DNA of 64,000 nucleotides from the NCBI RefSeq assembly GCF_048571275.1, contig NZ_CP182357.1, positions 992,001 through 1,056,000 of the forward strand, read 5' to 3'. Origin of the DNA: Marinarcus sediminis (GTDB lineage Bacteria > Campylobacterota > Campylobacteria > Campylobacterales > Arcobacteraceae). The notes beneath the pieces are model-generated. The model was not told the origin of the DNA. It saw nothing but the letters and a program-made list of their open reading frames with translations, and searched no databases. The position numbers and the translations under genes are program-made. Position 1 is the stretch's first letter, and the number at the start of each line of letters is the position of its first letter. Positions 9,062 through 18,594 of the stretch are shown here, one piece after another.

Positions 9062-10184
9062 AAAACGTATTGTATTTCTTACTGGCACTCGTGCTGATTT
9101 TGGAAAGATGAAATCGCTTATAAAAATTACACAAAATTCATCGTTGTTTGATGTGCATATTTTTGTTACAGGCATGCACATGATTGAACAATATGGGAAG
9201 ACCATTATAGAAGTTCAAAAATCGGGGTTTAAAAATATTTATCCCTTTATCAATCACGATGAAATTGTCCATATGGACAGAAACTTGGCCACAACCATTA
9301 ATGGGTTTTCTCACTACATTGGAGAGATGAAACCCGATTTGATTGTGGTACATGGGGACAGAATTGAAGCGATGGCAGGAGCGATTGTTGGCAGTTTAAA
9401 TAACATTTTGGTCGCACACATTGAAGGCGGAGAAATTTCAGGAACGATTGATGAACTCATCCGCCACTCTATTTCAAAACTCGCACACATTCATTTGGTC
9501 TCAAATGAACAAGCAAAAAAAAGATTGGTGCAAATGGGTGAATATGAAGAGGCTATTTTTACCATTGGATCACCCGATTTGGATATCATGAATTCAAAAG
9601 AACTGCCAACTTTAGAGTTTGTTAAAAACTACTATCAAATCAACTTTGAAAAATATGCTTTATTGATGTTTCATCCTGTTACAACCGAACTTAAACAGAT
9701 GAAAAAACAGGTCAAAGTTTTTGTGGATGCGATTATCAAAAGTAATCAAAACTACATTGTGATTTATCCCAACAATGACATGGGCTCAAACCTTATTTTA
9801 CAAGAGTATGAACGATTTGAGAACAATGAAAAAATAAAAATCTTTCCCTCTTTACGATTTGAGTTTTTTCTGGTGTTATTAAAACATGCACAATTTGTGA
9901 TTGGTAACTCAAGTGCAGGGGTAAGAGAAGCCCCTTATTACCATATTCCAACGGTGAATATTGGCAATCGACAAAATAATCGAGTGAGTTCTAAAAATAT
10001 CATCAATGTGGAGTATAAAGAAGATCTTATTTTAGAAGCCATAACCAACGCTTTGGGAAAAGGAAGAGTGGAGCAAGACGTTGACTTTGGAGAGGGGAAA
10101 AGTGATGAAAACTTTTTAAAACTCTTAAGCGATGAGGTGGTGTGGAAAATCTCTAATCAGAAGCAATTTAGGGACATAGGATGA
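9054..10184 (+). CDS. neuC: UDP-GlcNAc 2-epimerase, hydrolysing (NeuC-like)
   Basis: Converts UDP-GlcNAc to ManNAc plus UDP, the step before NeuB. It has a GT-B-like epimerase fold with GTRADFGKMKSL at the N-terminus, VHGDRIEAMAGA, AHIEGGEISGTIDE, LMFHPVTTE and FVIGNSSAGVREA. The frame is open from 8913, but the residues before VFLTGTRADF are a shadow of neuB. ATG 9054 is preceded by GGAG at a good distance; ATG 9048 is the alternative. It overlaps the neuB end by 8 bases and the neuA start by 4, implying coupled translation. Confidence 0.92.
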   Translation: MNKKRIVFLTGTRADFGKMKSLIKITQNSSLFDVHIFVTGMHMIEQYGKTIIEVQKSGFKNIYPFINHDEIVHMDRNLATTINGFSHYIGEMKPDLIVVHGDRIEAMAGAIVGSLNNILVAHIEGGEISGTIDELIRHSISKLAHIHLVSNEQAKKRLVQMGEYEEAIFTIGSPDLDIMNSKELPTLEFVKNYYQINFEKYALLMFHPVTTELKQMKKQVKVFVDAIIKSNQNYIVIYPNNDMGSNLILQEYERFENNEKIKIFPSLRFEFFLVLLKHAQFVIGNSSAGVREAPYYHIPTVNIGNRQNNRVSSKNIINVEYKEDLILEAITNALGKGRVEQDVDFGEGKSDENFLKLLSDEVVWKISNQKQFRDIG

Positions 10185-10867
10185 AAATACTCTCTGTTAT
10201 TCCAGCGCGTGGTGGCTCAAAAGGATTGCCTCGAAAAAACATTGTTGACCTTTTAGGTAAACCTTTGATGGCTTGGAGTATAGAAGCTTCTTTAAGATCA
10301 AAATATATCACTAAAACCGTGGTCTCTTCAGAAGATGATGAAATTTTAGAAATTGCAAAAGAGTTTGGAGCAGAAACGTTAAAACGTGATGCAAAGTTGG
10401 CTTCTGATGAGGCAAAAACTGAGCCAGTAATTTTAGATGTGGTAAAAAAATTAGATGAAACGTTTGACTATATTGTACTGCTTCAAGCGACTTCGCCTTT
10501 ACGAACTGCAAAACATATTGATGAAGCATTTGAACAGATGTTTCAAAATAACGCAAAAGCGTTAATCAGTGTGTATGAACCTGATCACTCACCTTTAAAA
10601 GCCTTTGTTACCGATGAAAACAACTGTTTAAAAGGGATTGTTAATGATGAGTATCCTTTTTTTCCAAGACAACTCTTACCTAAAACATATTATCCTAATG
10701 GGGCAATATATATCGTTGATACCAAAATGTTTTTAGCGCATGAACGATTGTTTATTGAAGGGCAAACGAGTTTTTATTTGATGGATAAGAAAATGAGTAA
10801 AGATATTGATACATTCAGTGATTTAGAAGAGATCACAAATGATTTTCAATCAGAGAGAAAAAATTAA
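10181..10867 (+). CDS. neuA: CMP-nonulosonic acid (N-acylneuraminate) cytidylyltransferase
   Basis: Activates the NeuB product with CTP. 228 aa. The nucleotide-binding start IPARGGSKGLPRKN is followed by KPLMAWSIEA, VVSSEDDEI, LLQATSPLRT, the acceptor-binding NDEYPFFPRQ and NGAIYI, and the metal-binding DIDT near the end. It begins with ATGA overlapping the neuC stop. A second neuA-like gene is found on the minus strand at 39051, so there may be two CMP-sugars. Confidence 0.93.
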   Translation: MKILSVIPARGGSKGLPRKNIVDLLGKPLMAWSIEASLRSKYITKTVVSSEDDEILEIAKEFGAETLKRDAKLASDEAKTEPVILDVVKKLDETFDYIVLLQATSPLRTAKHIDEAFEQMFQNNAKALISVYEPDHSPLKAFVTDENNCLKGIVNDEYPFFPRQLLPKTYYPNGAIYIVDTKMFLAHERLFIEGQTSFYLMDKKMSKDIDTFSDLEEITNDFQSERKN

Positions 10868-12505
10868 ATGGAAGATTTTAACGCTATTGTAGATAATGTG
10901 CTTACGGTGTGTTTGCAAAATATTGAAGAAAAAAGTATTGGTCAAGAGACCATTGTAGGGCTTTATTATATTAAAGATTATTTGAAAAATGGGCATACCC
11001 TTTCTGAACAAAACAAAATGCTCACAGATAAAATACTCTTCTCGTTAAAACATAAAAAAGAGCTGCATTTTTACATTTCACATGATATTCGATTTCTGAT
11101 TTTGCTTTATTTAGTGGGTTCCATACAAAATATCAAGTTTGAACAAAAACGATTAAAAGAGTTTTTTTCTATCTATTTAATCTTTGAAGAGTTTGAAAAC
11201 ATCATAGATAATAAAGAGTTGATTCATCTTTTATTTCCCCAAGATAAATTGAGCAGCTATTTGAAATATCTTTATTATGCCATTATTGCGGACAAAGGAT
11301 TTTGGAAGCGAACATTACTTGAAAAAGAGAAAATTATTTATAAACTCTTTTTTATCACACTGTTTATTTATGAAAGAAGCAAAGAAGCGTATCATGAAAT
11401 GTTTGGCTATTTGTATGAACTGTTTGAGAAAGCTTTAAAACAAAAAGATGAAGAGTTTCTTTTTTATCTCTATTTTCCTTTACACTTTTCTCATAATGGA
11501 GTAGCTACAATACCAGCAGAGTTCAAATATTTTAATGACAAAGTTGAAGTTAAATATGAAAAATATATTCAAGAGAACTTGATTGACAAATATAAACTTC
11601 AACCGGTTCAAAGAGATATCAGTTCAAAAAAAGTGATTAAAATTGCATTTTTGCAAGAGCGATTGATAAACTACTCCATCTATAAAGTCTTTTATTCGCT
11701 TGTTAAAAGTTTAAGTGAACAAAAGAGTTTAAACTATGAAATTGTTATTTTGGATTTGAATTTTCCACAACTGAGTGGATCTAACTATTTTATGCAAGAA
11801 GAGATTAAAGCTTTGGGGTTTGAGTTTATTGATTGTCATACTAAATTAGTAGGTCAAAGTAGCCCTTTTTATACCCCTTTAAAAAAATGTTTGGATTTAC
11901 GTAATTTAATCATTGAAAATGAGATTGATATTTTAATTGGAATGCACACTCAAATTGAGTATAACTTTCTTTTTACAACAAGAACGGCACCCACACAAAT
12001 ATATTGGAGTCATGGGAATTCTGAGTACAATATTAAAAACATAGATAAAAAAATATCGCATTTTGTTCAAAAGAGCCGTGCTGAAGAGTTTAAAACATTT
12101 AATGTAACGGGTGATTATACACGCGATGATGATATCGCTTATGAGGAAGAAGCCAAAGCCATTCGAGAGACGTTCCCAAAAGATGTTGTGATTTTAGGCA
12201 GCATTGGACGACTCATAAAAATCGATAATTTAGAGTATTTAAATACAGTCTTAGAGATTATGAAGCAAAATCTTAATACAATCTATATAGCTTGTGGCGA
12301 TGGTGATACCAAACATATAAAGAGATTTTTAAAAGAGCATGACCTTGAAAATCGATTTGTTTTTCCTGGGTTTGTAAATACAAAAGTGTATGGACGCGTT
12401 ATTGATATATATTTGAACACCTTCCCCGATCCTGGTGGTGAGAGTGTGAATGAATTTAGAACGTTAGGTTCAAATAAATTTGTAGTAAATTTAGTAAATA
12501 ATTGA
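10868..12505 (+). CDS. GT-B glycosyltransferase, probably C-terminally truncated
   Basis: 545 aa. The first ~250 residues are helical and poorly conserved. From about residue 255 (IKIAFLQERL) a GT-B-like catalytic part begins, with WSHGNSEYN, GSIGRLIKIDNLEY, IACGDGDTKHIKRF, RFVFPGFV and FPDPGGESVNEF, the region that normally holds the nucleotide-sugar site of GT4/GT41-like enzymes. The protein stops soon after this motif (FVVNLVNN), where related enzymes usually continue for many tens of residues. It starts directly on the neuA stop. The sugar and acceptor are unknown. Confidence 0.72.
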   Translation: MEDFNAIVDNVLTVCLQNIEEKSIGQETIVGLYYIKDYLKNGHTLSEQNKMLTDKILFSLKHKKELHFYISHDIRFLILLYLVGSIQNIKFEQKRLKEFFSIYLIFEEFENIIDNKELIHLLFPQDKLSSYLKYLYYAIIADKGFWKRTLLEKEKIIYKLFFITLFIYERSKEAYHEMFGYLYELFEKALKQKDEEFLFYLYFPLHFSHNGVATIPAEFKYFNDKVEVKYEKYIQENLIDKYKLQPVQRDISSKKVIKIAFLQERLINYSIYKVFYSLVKSLSEQKSLNYEIVILDLNFPQLSGSNYFMQEEIKALGFEFIDCHTKLVGQSSPFYTPLKKCLDLRNLIIENEIDILIGMHTQIEYNFLFTTRTAPTQIYWSHGNSEYNIKNIDKKISHFVQKSRAEEFKTFNVTGDYTRDDDIAYEEEAKAIRETFPKDVVILGSIGRLIKIDNLEYLNTVLEIMKQNLNTIYIACGDGDTKHIKRFLKEHDLENRFVFPGFVNTKVYGRVIDIYLNTFPDPGGESVNEFRTLGSNKFVVNLVNN

Positions 12506-12521
12506 AAGAATATAAAAGAGA

Positions 12522-13493
12522 ATGAAATTGGAAAAGATTATTGTACCTCATGAATATAACTATATTGGCGCTTTTGTGTCATTGGGATGTAATTTAACCT
12601 GCGATTATTGTATCAATTTAAACGAAGAAAATTCAACAAGAAAAAGTGTTTCACGAAAGCCGATGTCAGGAAAAGACTGGGCAAAAGCAATTAACAGATT
12701 GTCTATTTTAAATGATGATTTACCCATTACGTTACAAGGGGGAGAACCTACAATTCATAAAGATTTTTATGAGCTGGTTAATGGGGTAAACGATGGCGTC
12801 AAACTTGATTTATTGACCAATATGATTTTTGATGTCGATGAATTTATTGCTAAAATTGATCCTAAGAAATTTACACGAGAAGCCAAATATGCGGCTATTC
12901 GAGTCAGTTATCATCCGGGACAAAATGATATTGATGATTTGATACAAAAAGCCAAAAAGTTTGATAAAGCAGGATTTTATATTGGTATTTATGCGGTGAT
13001 GGTGCCTCAAAATCAAGAGCACATTAAAGCCGTGCAAGAGAAATGTTTGGCTCAAGGCATTGATTTTAGAATCAAAGAGTATTTGGGCTTTGATGGACAA
13101 CAGTGGCATGGTACGTATAAGTACGATGAAGCCATCTCTCAAAAAGTTGAAAAATATTGTGATTGTAAAACCACAGAACTTATCATTGCGCCAAGTGGTC
13201 ATGTGTTCAGATGTCACTCAGACTTGTATGAAAACCGAACCCCAATAGGGCACATTTTAGACCTCAATTTTGATATTGAACAAATTCATAGACCTTGTTA
13301 TGTTTTTGGGCACTGTAACCCTTGTGATATCAAAGTTAAAACCAATCGACACCAAATTTTTGGACACACCTCTGTGGATATTCAAAATATCCGAGAGTTA
13401 ACTAAAGAGGAGAGATTAGCGTTAGAAAATAATGCTAACTTTGGTTTAGGACTTTATAATTATGAAAAAGACAAAGAGTTTATCCATGACTAG
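12522..13493 (+). CDS. Radical SAM protein with SPASM/twitch-like C-terminus (A)
   Basis: 323 aa. The radical SAM cluster motif is C23-x3-C27-x2-C30 (CNLTCDYC), with QGGEPT at about 72-77 for SAM binding. Extra cysteines at 213, 215, 231, 259, 265 and 268 suggest one auxiliary Fe-S cluster (SPASM or twitch). Such enzymes do peptide maturation or sugar epimerisation and dehydration; position in a sugar locus points to the latter. AAAGAGA precedes the ATG. It follows the truncated glycosyltransferase by 16 bases and overlaps the next radical SAM gene by 8. Confidence 0.82.
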   Translation: MKLEKIIVPHEYNYIGAFVSLGCNLTCDYCINLNEENSTRKSVSRKPMSGKDWAKAINRLSILNDDLPITLQGGEPTIHKDFYELVNGVNDGVKLDLLTNMIFDVDEFIAKIDPKKFTREAKYAAIRVSYHPGQNDIDDLIQKAKKFDKAGFYIGIYAVMVPQNQEHIKAVQEKCLAQGIDFRIKEYLGFDGQQWHGTYKYDEAISQKVEKYCDCKTTELIIAPSGHVFRCHSDLYENRTPIGHILDLNFDIEQIHRPCYVFGHCNPCDIKVKTNRHQIFGHTSVDIQNIRELTKEERLALENNANFGLGLYNYEKDKEFIHD

Positions 13494-14544
13494 TTTTTTA
13501 GATTCACATAAATTAAATTACCATCCCAAAGAGATTGCACAATTTTTAGATGGCAATCTGAAAGCACCCATTTATGTAGAAATTTCTCCTACGGGTGTGT
13601 GTAATCATAAATGTCTGTTTTGTAACTATAACTATTTAGGACATGAAGGACGTTTTAAAAAAGGGAAAATGTTAGAACTCGTTCGAGAGTTTGCACAAAT
13701 GGGTGTTAAATCTTTAGTCTTTGCTGGAAATGGTGAACCCACACTGCATGTAGATACGTTTGAAGCCATTCAATTGGCAAAAAGTTTAGGTATTGATGTA
13801 GCTCTGAGTACAAATGGAGCACTTTTAAAAGAGAAACATTTTGAAATTTTAGTTAAAAACCTCACTTGGATTCGTTTTTCATTTAATGCAGGAAGTGCAG
13901 AAAATTATGCCCTTGTTCATCAAACCGATGTGAAAGATTTTGATAAAGTCATTGAAAATATCAGAAAACTTAAAGAGGCAAAAAAGAGATTCAACAGTGA
14001 TATTACCATTGGAAGTCAATGTGTTTTGATTCCTGAAAATAAAGAGTACATTATTGAACATGCCAACAGATTAAAAGATTTGGGAGTGGATTATTTCAGT
14101 GTTAAACATTTTTACAATCATCTTCACAATGAATACAGTACTCAAACCAATTTTTTAGATAATGCGTATTTAAAATCTTTAGAAGATGAGTCTGAGAGAA
14201 TCAGTGACAGCAATTTTTCCTTCGTTGTAAGAAGTACGCAAAATTTAACGAGTCAAAGAGTGTATGATAAATGTTATGGTTTAGAATTTATTGTTTTTAT
14301 TGATGAGCTAGGAGATGTTTACACTTGTTTTTCACATCAGCATGATAAAAAAACCATACATGGGAATATCTTTGAAAAAAGTTTTCAAGAGATTTGGAAT
14401 TCAAAAGAGAAAAAAAATGCATTGGATTATATAAATGATTGCATAGATAAAAATATGTGTCAACCTAACTGTCGTCATCATCAGATTAACAATTATCTTT
14501 GGAGTATAAAACATCCAAATATTGAACATATCAATTTTATATAA
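13486..14544 (+). CDS. Radical SAM/SPASM protein (B)
   Basis: 352 aa from ATG 13486, chosen over ATG 13462 because AAAGAG lies 7 bases upstream. The cluster motif is C39-x3-C43-x2-C46 (CNHKCLFC), with FAGNGEPT at 79-86. C-terminal cysteines at 263, 281, 319, 325 and 329 fit a SPASM domain. It shares its overall plan and its last residues (EHINFI) with the radical SAM protein at 18595 (EHIEFV), so the two are probably paralogues. The substrate is unknown; a carbohydrate intermediate is my inference from context. Confidence 0.82.
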   Translation: MTSFLDSHKLNYHPKEIAQFLDGNLKAPIYVEISPTGVCNHKCLFCNYNYLGHEGRFKKGKMLELVREFAQMGVKSLVFAGNGEPTLHVDTFEAIQLAKSLGIDVALSTNGALLKEKHFEILVKNLTWIRFSFNAGSAENYALVHQTDVKDFDKVIENIRKLKEAKKRFNSDITIGSQCVLIPENKEYIIEHANRLKDLGVDYFSVKHFYNHLHNEYSTQTNFLDNAYLKSLEDESERISDSNFSFVVRSTQNLTSQRVYDKCYGLEFIVFIDELGDVYTCFSHQHDKKTIHGNIFEKSFQEIWNSKEKKNALDYINDCIDKNMCQPNCRHHQINNYLWSIKHPNIEHINFI

Positions 14545-14551
14545 TGGATAA

Positions 14552-15412
14552 ATGATGAAAGTAATATTGACAGGTGCAAGTGGAGCACTAGGAAATATAG
14601 TTTTAAACAGTTTGTTAGAACAAAATATTGAAGTCATTGCAATTTCAAGAGATAAAAAGCCAGATAACTTATCAAAACAAGTAGAATGGATTCAAGATGA
14701 TATAAATAATATAGATAACTATAAAATTGGTGGGGTTTCATATATTATACATTTAGCAGCTAAATTAGATATACCATCAATTAGTGCAAATAGCTATTTA
14801 TTTGATAATATTTTTACTACATGCAATTTAATTAAGTTTGCTAAAAATAATGGGATTAATAAATTTATTTATGCTTCTTCTTTATCTGTTTATGGGAGTA
14901 TTGCGGATGATATTTTATATGAAGATAGTAATAAGACTAATTTAAATAATTATGGTTTGTCAAAATTGTATTCCGAAGAATTATTGAGAGATGAAAAAAG
15001 TTTAAAAAGTTTATCTATAAGATTACCTGGAATTGTAGGTAAAAATATTAATTCTTCTTGGTTCACTTCTATAATTAATAGCCTAAAAAAAGGTGAATCT
15101 GTAAATATATATAATGAAAACAGCTTATTTAATAATATTGTATATGCAAATGATTTTGCAAATTTTATTGTTTATATCATTAATAATAAAAAATTAAAAT
15201 CTAGTGATGTTATAAATATGTCATGTACAGGGTACAAAAAAGTTGGTGAACTCGTTAATGAGACAAAAATATTATTAAATTCTAATAGTGAAGTGCTTAT
15301 TAATAATTCTATAAAAACATCATTTACTATTTCAAATGATAAGTTAACAAAAAAATATAATTATAAACCTATGCATATTGATAAAATATTGTATGCGTTA
15401 TGTAAAGATTGA
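14552..15412 (+). CDS. NAD-dependent epimerase/dehydratase
   Basis: Short-chain (extended SDR) nucleotide-sugar enzyme of 286 aa. The Rossmann motif TGASGALG is at about residues 7-14, followed by IHLAAKLD and the catalytic pair region YASSLSVYG ... YGLSKLYSE (Tyr-x3-Lys). The substrate is unknown. This is the first gene with the very AT-rich composition of the inner cassette. Either of two adjacent ATGs could be the start. Confidence 0.83.
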   Translation: MMKVILTGASGALGNIVLNSLLEQNIEVIAISRDKKPDNLSKQVEWIQDDINNIDNYKIGGVSYIIHLAAKLDIPSISANSYLFDNIFTTCNLIKFAKNNGINKFIYASSLSVYGSIADDILYEDSNKTNLNNYGLSKLYSEELLRDEKSLKSLSIRLPGIVGKNINSSWFTSIINSLKKGESVNIYNENSLFNNIVYANDFANFIVYIINNKKLKSSDVINMSCTGYKKVGELVNETKILLNSNSEVLINNSIKTSFTISNDKLTKKYNYKPMHIDKILYALCKD

Positions 15413-15425
15413 AAGGGATAATAAA

Positions 15426-16607
15426 ATGTTTTTATCAGAAAATGAATTTTTTAATAAGTATGGGAATGAATATAAAAGTATGTTAGAAGAGATAACCTTT
15501 TATGTAAATAATCCAGATATTTTAAAACAAAAATGTAGCGAAACTAAAGAAAAAACAGTTAATGGTTTACCAGCTCCTACAGCTGATGATTTTGCTTATA
15601 AATTGAATCTTTATAAAGGATTAATAAGATTTCCAGAAAGATTAAAGAATTATATAACTGCAAAGAATCAGAAACTAGATTCAGTTGTAAGGCATTTACC
15701 AATAATTTTAGATATAGAACCAAATAGTAGATGTAATTTTAGTTGTATTATGTGTCAAGTTAGAGATTGGGATAATAATAAAAGAGCAAATGATATTAAT
15801 TTTGATGAATTTAAAAAATTAGTAGATGAACAGTATGGGTTGACAGAAGTAAAACTTCTAGGTATTGGAGAACCTCTGATGCATAAACAGTTTTTTGATA
15901 TGCTAGATTATTTGATAGAGAAAAATATTTGGGTACGTACAACTACAAATGGTTCATATTTACATAAAAATGATAATTATAAGAAACTTGTCGATTCTGG
16001 AATAGGAGAAGTTCAAATATCTTTTGATGGTGCGACTAAAGAAGTTTTTGAAAAAATTAGAATAAATTCAAATTTTGAGCAAATTATTGACAATGTAACA
16101 ATGTTAAATAAATATGCAAATTCTAAGAATAGATTGATGAGTAGAATGTGGATACTAATTCAAAATAGCAATTCTCATCAGATTAAAGAGTTTATCTCTA
16201 TAGCTAGAAAAATGGAATTTAAAAGAATTACATTTTCAATAGGTATTGGAGATTGGGGGCAAGAACAGTTTAGAAGTGATACTTTGCAAGTTAAAAGTAA
16301 AAGTAGAGAAGAGATAATAACAGAAGTTAAAAACTTAATTGTTCAAAATAAAGATTTGGATATTACATTTTGGGATTTACAAGAAAGCTATAATAAAGAC
16401 AATATCTGTAAATGGCCATTTACGAGAGCTTTTATTGGCTCTGATATGAGAATAGCTCCTTGCTGTATGATAGGAAATCCAGATATTAAAGATATAGGGA
16501 ATGCAAAAAATTTTACTACAGTATGGAATTCAAAATCATATCAAGATTTTAGAAATTCTCATTTAGAAAATAAAATACCAAATTATTGTATGAATTGTTA
16601 TAAGTAG
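15426..16607 (+). CDS. Radical SAM/SPASM protein (C)
   Basis: 393 aa from ATG 15426, where AAAGGGA precedes the start; the longer frame from 15378 lies inside the epimerase gene. The cluster motif is C103-x3-C107-x2-C110 (CNFSCIMC), with LLGIGEPL at 144-151. The SPASM cysteines are 328, 346, 347, 388 and 391. The leader of about 95 residues before the radical SAM core is long and unrecognised. It sits directly before the split transketolase genes and may act on the same intermediate. Confidence 0.82.
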   Translation: MFLSENEFFNKYGNEYKSMLEEITFYVNNPDILKQKCSETKEKTVNGLPAPTADDFAYKLNLYKGLIRFPERLKNYITAKNQKLDSVVRHLPIILDIEPNSRCNFSCIMCQVRDWDNNKRANDINFDEFKKLVDEQYGLTEVKLLGIGEPLMHKQFFDMLDYLIEKNIWVRTTTNGSYLHKNDNYKKLVDSGIGEVQISFDGATKEVFEKIRINSNFEQIIDNVTMLNKYANSKNRLMSRMWILIQNSNSHQIKEFISIARKMEFKRITFSIGIGDWGQEQFRSDTLQVKSKSREEIITEVKNLIVQNKDLDITFWDLQESYNKDNICKWPFTRAFIGSDMRIAPCCMIGNPDIKDIGNAKNFTTVWNSKSYQDFRNSHLENKIPNYCMNCYK

Positions 16608-16623
16608 AATATAAGGGAATAAT

Positions 16624-17442
16624 GTGAATAGAAAAAAGTTATCTACTAAAGATGTTCGAAATGAGACAATAAAGCTTTCTTGTAACAGTGGAGCTGGTCA
16701 TTTAGCTCCATCGTTATCAACTATAGAGTTTATGACTGTTTTATTTAATGAATATTTGACATATAATACAGATAATCCAGAAGATGAGTTTAGAGATAGA
16801 GTTGTATTTAGTAAAGGTCATGGAGCATATGCATACTACGTAATTTTAAATAAATTGGGTTTTATTCCTGATTATGAATTAGAGACTTACCATAATGGAA
16901 GTTCATTAAAGGGATGCTTGGTTCAAGATAAAAGGTATATGTTAGAAGCATCAACTGGCTCTTTGGGACATGGGTTACCAATTGCGGCAGGTATGGCTAA
17001 ATCATTCAAACTTCAATCTAAAAAGAATAAAGTGATTTGTATCGTTGGAGATGGAGAAATGCAAGAAGGGAGTAATTTTGAAGCATTAGCTTTTGCATAT
17101 AGACATAAACTTGATAATTTGTTATTAATAGTAGATGCTAATGATTTTCAGGCTATGGATAGAGTTGGAGATGTTGCATTAGATAATGATAGGTTATCAA
17201 AGGTTTTAAGTGTTTATGTGGAAGAAGATTGTTTTTTTGATATTGATGCCCATGATGAGAGTATATTAAAAGAGAGTTTTAAAAATTTCTTTGATGATAG
17301 TGTTAAGAAAAACAGTTTTTCTATTTGTATTGCACGAACTATAAAAGGTAAAGGTTTACCTTTGATTGAAAGTCAGGCAAAGTATCATTTCAGATGTCCT
17401 ACAGAGGATGGCTATGAATATAGTGAGGATGAAAATGAGTAG
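16624..17442 (+). CDS. Transketolase, N-terminal (TPP-binding) subunit
   Basis: 272 aa; the first half of a split transketolase. The TPP/metal motif is CIVGDGEMQEGSNFEA, with SKGHGAYAYY, GSLGHGLPIAAGMA and the later TIKGKGLP. Split transketolases of this kind often belong to secondary sugar or vitamin routes rather than the pentose phosphate pathway. The start is GTG, with AAGGG upstream. It overlaps the partner gene by 8 bases. Confidence 0.9.
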   Translation: MNRKKLSTKDVRNETIKLSCNSGAGHLAPSLSTIEFMTVLFNEYLTYNTDNPEDEFRDRVVFSKGHGAYAYYVILNKLGFIPDYELETYHNGSSLKGCLVQDKRYMLEASTGSLGHGLPIAAGMAKSFKLQSKKNKVICIVGDGEMQEGSNFEALAFAYRHKLDNLLLIVDANDFQAMDRVGDVALDNDRLSKVLSVYVEEDCFFDIDAHDESILKESFKNFFDDSVKKNSFSICIARTIKGKGLPLIESQAKYHFRCPTEDGYEYSEDENE

Positions 17443-17923
17443 TTTAGTTTCAAAAAAAGAATTAATGAAAGAGATATATAAATATTTCAAAGATGATGAT
17501 TCAATGGTTTTACTTGTAGGAGATATGGGGTTTGCAGTTTTGGATGACTTTTTAAATAATCATCCAAGTAGGGCTTTCAATATAGGTATTGCAGAACAGT
17601 CTTCTATTGGAATCGCAGCAGGAATGCAAATGACAGGCTTAAAGCCAATAGTTTATGCACAAATACCTTTTTTAGTCATGCGTGCATATGAACAAATTCG
17701 TTATGATGTGAATGAACATGGGTGTAATATTAAGCTAATAGGTGTTGGTGCAGATAATTATTTTAATTCATTAGGTAGAAGTCATTGTATGGATAGTGAT
17801 GATATAGATATGATGAAAATATTTAAAAACTTTCTTATATTATCACCAACTAAAGAATCTTTAGAAAAAGATGTTCAAAAAATGTTTGAATATGATGGAC
17901 CAGTATATGTTAGGAGTATATGA
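17435..17923 (+). CDS. Transketolase, C-terminal (pyrimidine-binding) subunit, short
   Basis: 162 aa from ATG 17435 (GAGG upstream; the earlier in-frame ATGs lie in the partner gene). It has the pyrimidine-binding domain: VLLVGDMGFAV, FNIGIAEQSSIGIAAGMQMTG and VGADNYFNSLGRSHCMDSDDI. Split-transketolase C-subunits are usually about 300 aa with a third transketolase_C domain; here the protein ends at YDGPVYVRSI, so that last domain is absent. It may still work with the N-subunit, but it is unusually short. Confidence 0.82.
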   Translation: MSSLVSKKELMKEIYKYFKDDDSMVLLVGDMGFAVLDDFLNNHPSRAFNIGIAEQSSIGIAAGMQMTGLKPIVYAQIPFLVMRAYEQIRYDVNEHGCNIKLIGVGADNYFNSLGRSHCMDSDDIDMMKIFKNFLILSPTKESLEKDVQKMFEYDGPVYVRSI

Positions 17924-18585
17924 TGGGAAAACAGTTAAATATAATTACTAAAATACATAAACAAACACCAAGAGAATATCTTGGAAGAATGTTGGATGAT
18001 AAGATAAATTGTATGATCAAAGCAAAAGAATTTGAGTATGATTTTTGGGATGGTGATAGAAAGTATGGTTATGGTGGCCATAAATATGATGGACGATGGG
18101 AAGTAATAGCAAAAGATTTTATTCAGCAGTATGATTTGAAAGATGGTTGTAAGATTTTAGATGTTGGCTGTGGCAAAGGATTTTTATTATATGAATTTAA
18201 GAAATTATTGCCAAATTGCCAAATTATTGGTTTTGATGTTTCAAAATATTCTTTAGAGAATGCCAAAAAAGAAGTTAAAGATCTTCTATTCAATCATAAA
18301 GCTCAAGATATTTATCCATTTGGAGATGATGAATTTGATTTTGTTTTCTCAATAAATACATTACATAATTTACGAATCTATGAGTTTAAAAATGCTATTA
18401 AAGAGATTGAAAGAGTTGGTAAAAATAAGTATGTACTTGTTGAAGGTTATAGAAATGAGGCGGAATTGTTTAATTTGGAGTGTTGGGCTTTAACTTGTGA
18501 AAGTTTTTTTAGACCAGATGAATGGATATGGCTATATAATGAGTATGGTTATACTGGTGATTATGAATTTATATATTTTGAATAA
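17923..18585 (+). CDS. SAM-dependent class I methyltransferase
   Basis: 221 aa. Motif I is ILDVGCGKGFLLYEF, followed by IIGFDVSKYSLENA (acidic residue of motif II) and FDFVFSINTLHNL, the standard class I Rossmann order. I take the second of two adjacent ATGs because AGGAG is then 6 bases away; the start overlaps the transketolase stop as TGATG. The target is probably the sugar made by the preceding genes, but O-, N- or C-specificity cannot be assigned. Confidence 0.83.
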   Translation: MGKQLNIITKIHKQTPREYLGRMLDDKINCMIKAKEFEYDFWDGDRKYGYGGHKYDGRWEVIAKDFIQQYDLKDGCKILDVGCGKGFLLYEFKKLLPNCQIIGFDVSKYSLENAKKEVKDLLFNHKAQDIYPFGDDEFDFVFSINTLHNLRIYEFKNAIKEIERVGKNKYVLVEGYRNEAELFNLECWALTCESFFRPDEWIWLYNEYGYTGDYEFIYFE

Positions 18586-18594
18586 AGGTAAATT

